This document shows positions 5,409 to 5,854 of a DNA stretch of 5,854 nt, one piece after another. Origin of the DNA: Campylobacterota bacterium (lineage in GTDB: Bacteria; Campylobacterota; Campylobacteria; Campylobacterales; SZUA-545); the NCBI GenBank assembly GCA_025997415.1, contig BNUO01000095.1, forward strand, positions 1 through 5,854. Reading direction: 5' to 3'. The notes under the pieces are model-generated. The model was not told where the DNA came from, did not search any database, and was given only the letters and a program-made list of their open reading frames with translations. Every line of letters starts with the position of its first letter. Position 1 is the stretch's first letter. The position numbers and the translations under genes were made by a program.

Positions 5409-5519
5409 ATGTACTTAATTGAAAGAGGTAATCGATTGCCAAATGGGGGGGGGGGGGGGGTAAATGCTGAAGTGAAAGCAACCGTAAGAAGCACCACAAA
5501 TCCCCTCTCTTGGAATTGA
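5409..5519 (+). other. Short reading frame crossing poly-G tract 2 (doubtful gene)
   Basis: The ATG at 5409 opens 36 codons, of which five glycines are encoded within the G run, ending with TGA at 5517-5519. An AGGGAGG (5401-5407) precedes it, but only one base separates it from the ATG, too close for good initiation. With 15 G the frame stops right after the tract; with 17 G it stops three codons after the glycines. The product resembles nothing I know. It may be chance or the stump of a decayed phase-variable gene. Confidence 0.25.
5445..5460 (+). repeat. Poly-G tract 2 (16 G)
   Basis: Sixteen consecutive G follow GCCAAAT. Read on the minus strand it is a poly-C tract 109-124 bp upstream of the lipoprotein start, so slippage could alter an upstream promoter or regulator spacing for that unit. 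Like tract 1 it is preceded by AAAT. The exact count is uncertain in any short-read assembly. Confidence 0.9.
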
Positions 5520-5529
5520 TCCCTGCGAT

Positions 5530-5535
5530 TATAAT
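5530..5535 (+). promoter_or_regulatory. Candidate plus-strand -10 box (TATAAT)
   Basis: A perfect TATAAT occurs in a gene-free region, with no good -35 (TTGGAA at 5510-5515 is spaced only 14 bp away). Transcription would start near 5542 and run into the repeat-rich stretch to the window end. No annotated gene follows within the window; the target could be an RNA or a gene beyond 5854. It could also be a chance AT match. Confidence 0.35.
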
Positions 5536-5582
5536 CTGGCATTGATTAAGAGTAGCTAAAGCGATCGCACATTAGGCGGGGT

Positions 5583-5751
5583 AAGGAAGCCAAACGAGGC
5601 GCGATCGGAGCATTATGCCTTTGCTCGCAGGAGCGCTGTGTTTGCCTTGAGATTCTTCGCTTTGCTCAGAATGACATTCGCGCACCGATCGCTTTTGCCG
5701 TTGATCGCGATGGGATTTTCGTCAAGGTCAAGGAAGCTGAACGAGGCGCGA
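5583..5751 (+). repeat. Composite repeat with direct repeats at its ends
   Basis: AGGAAGC-- AACGAGGCGCGA occurs at 5583-5603 and 5731-5751 (19 of 21 identical). Between them lies copy 2 (5636-5719) of the long direct repeat also found at 4223-4317, which contains hairpin unit 6 (5649-5676, minus orientation). The nested arrangement suggests stepwise insertion or duplication of small non-coding elements. Confidence 0.7.
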
Positions 5752-5814
5752 AGGGAGTTTACTTATGCGTAAATGACCGAGCGCTGAGTGAAGATGACGC
5801 AGAGATTGGCGAAA

Positions 5815-5849
5815 GGCAACCCAAAAGCACTTGGAGGTTTTGGGTTGCC
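5815..5849. repeat. Perfect 12-bp hairpin with GGAGG in the loop
   Basis: GGCAACCCAAAA (5815-5826) pairs perfectly with TTTTGGGTTGCC (5838-5849) across an 11-nt loop that ends in GGAGG (5833-5837). No U tract follows on the plus strand (GTAAG); on the minus strand only TTTC follows. It could be a transcript-end or regulatory hairpin, or the palindromic end of a repeat element cut by the window edge. Confidence 0.75.
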
Positions 5850-5854
5850 GTAAG

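Overview
The window looks like a chromosomal piece of a Campylobacterota (epsilonproteobacterial) genome, probably an uncultured one. The main grounds are a divergent mqnP/miaA pair (from memory, also the arrangement in Campylobacter jejuni), a MiaA carrying the DSLSVYRGIDIASAKP form of its substrate loop that I associate with this phylum, and long poly-G tracts (13 and 16 G) of the type that varies in length in these bacteria. GC content is higher than in Campylobacter, and GCGATCGC octamers are strikingly over-represented. The phylum call is an inference from gene content, not from a marker search.

Layout. Positions 1-316 hold no gene: a polypurine stretch, a truncated copy of the lysozyme leader, and a pair of short hairpin repeats. 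Positions 317-2201 are a tight minus-strand operon read in the order mqnP (menaquinone prenyltransferase), a PilZ-like protein, and a membrane-anchored coiled-coil protein with a C-terminal helix-turn-helix-like segment. The genes overlap by 13 and 4 nt. Divergent from it, with 34 bp between, is miaA (2236-3153), whose start lies so close to a perfect TATAAT that its mRNA should be leaderless or nearly so; the same AT box read on the other strand is a good -10 for mqnP. Poly-G tract 1 follows miaA by 6 nt, then about 290 bp with no convincing gene. A lone T4-type lysozyme gene lies on the minus strand (3459-3908) behind a leader of about 90 bp. Positions 3909-4382 hold this leader and a cluster of hairpin repeats. 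Positions 4383-5336 are a two-gene minus-strand unit coding for an exported lipoprotein and a small secreted protein. Positions 5337-5854 hold poly-G tract 2, a plus-strand TATAAT box, and a repeat-rich stretch ending in a perfect 12-bp hairpin.

How the genes fit together. mqnP and miaA are housekeeping: one builds menaquinone through the futalosine branch, the other modifies A37 of tRNAs that read U-starting codons. The two genes behind mqnP have no evident metabolic link to it and resemble surface or motility-regulation proteins. Lysozyme, lipoprotein and small secreted protein form an envelope-related accessory set embedded in repeats, without other phage genes.

The most unusual structure is that the lysozyme leader, promoter-like box included, recurs about 3.8 kb away in opposite orientation (83-153 versus 3929-3999, 61 of 71 identical, with a 25-nt perfect core) with no lysozyme behind it; its homology stops where a hairpin repeat begins. 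I found no CRISPR array, tRNA, rRNA or transposase.
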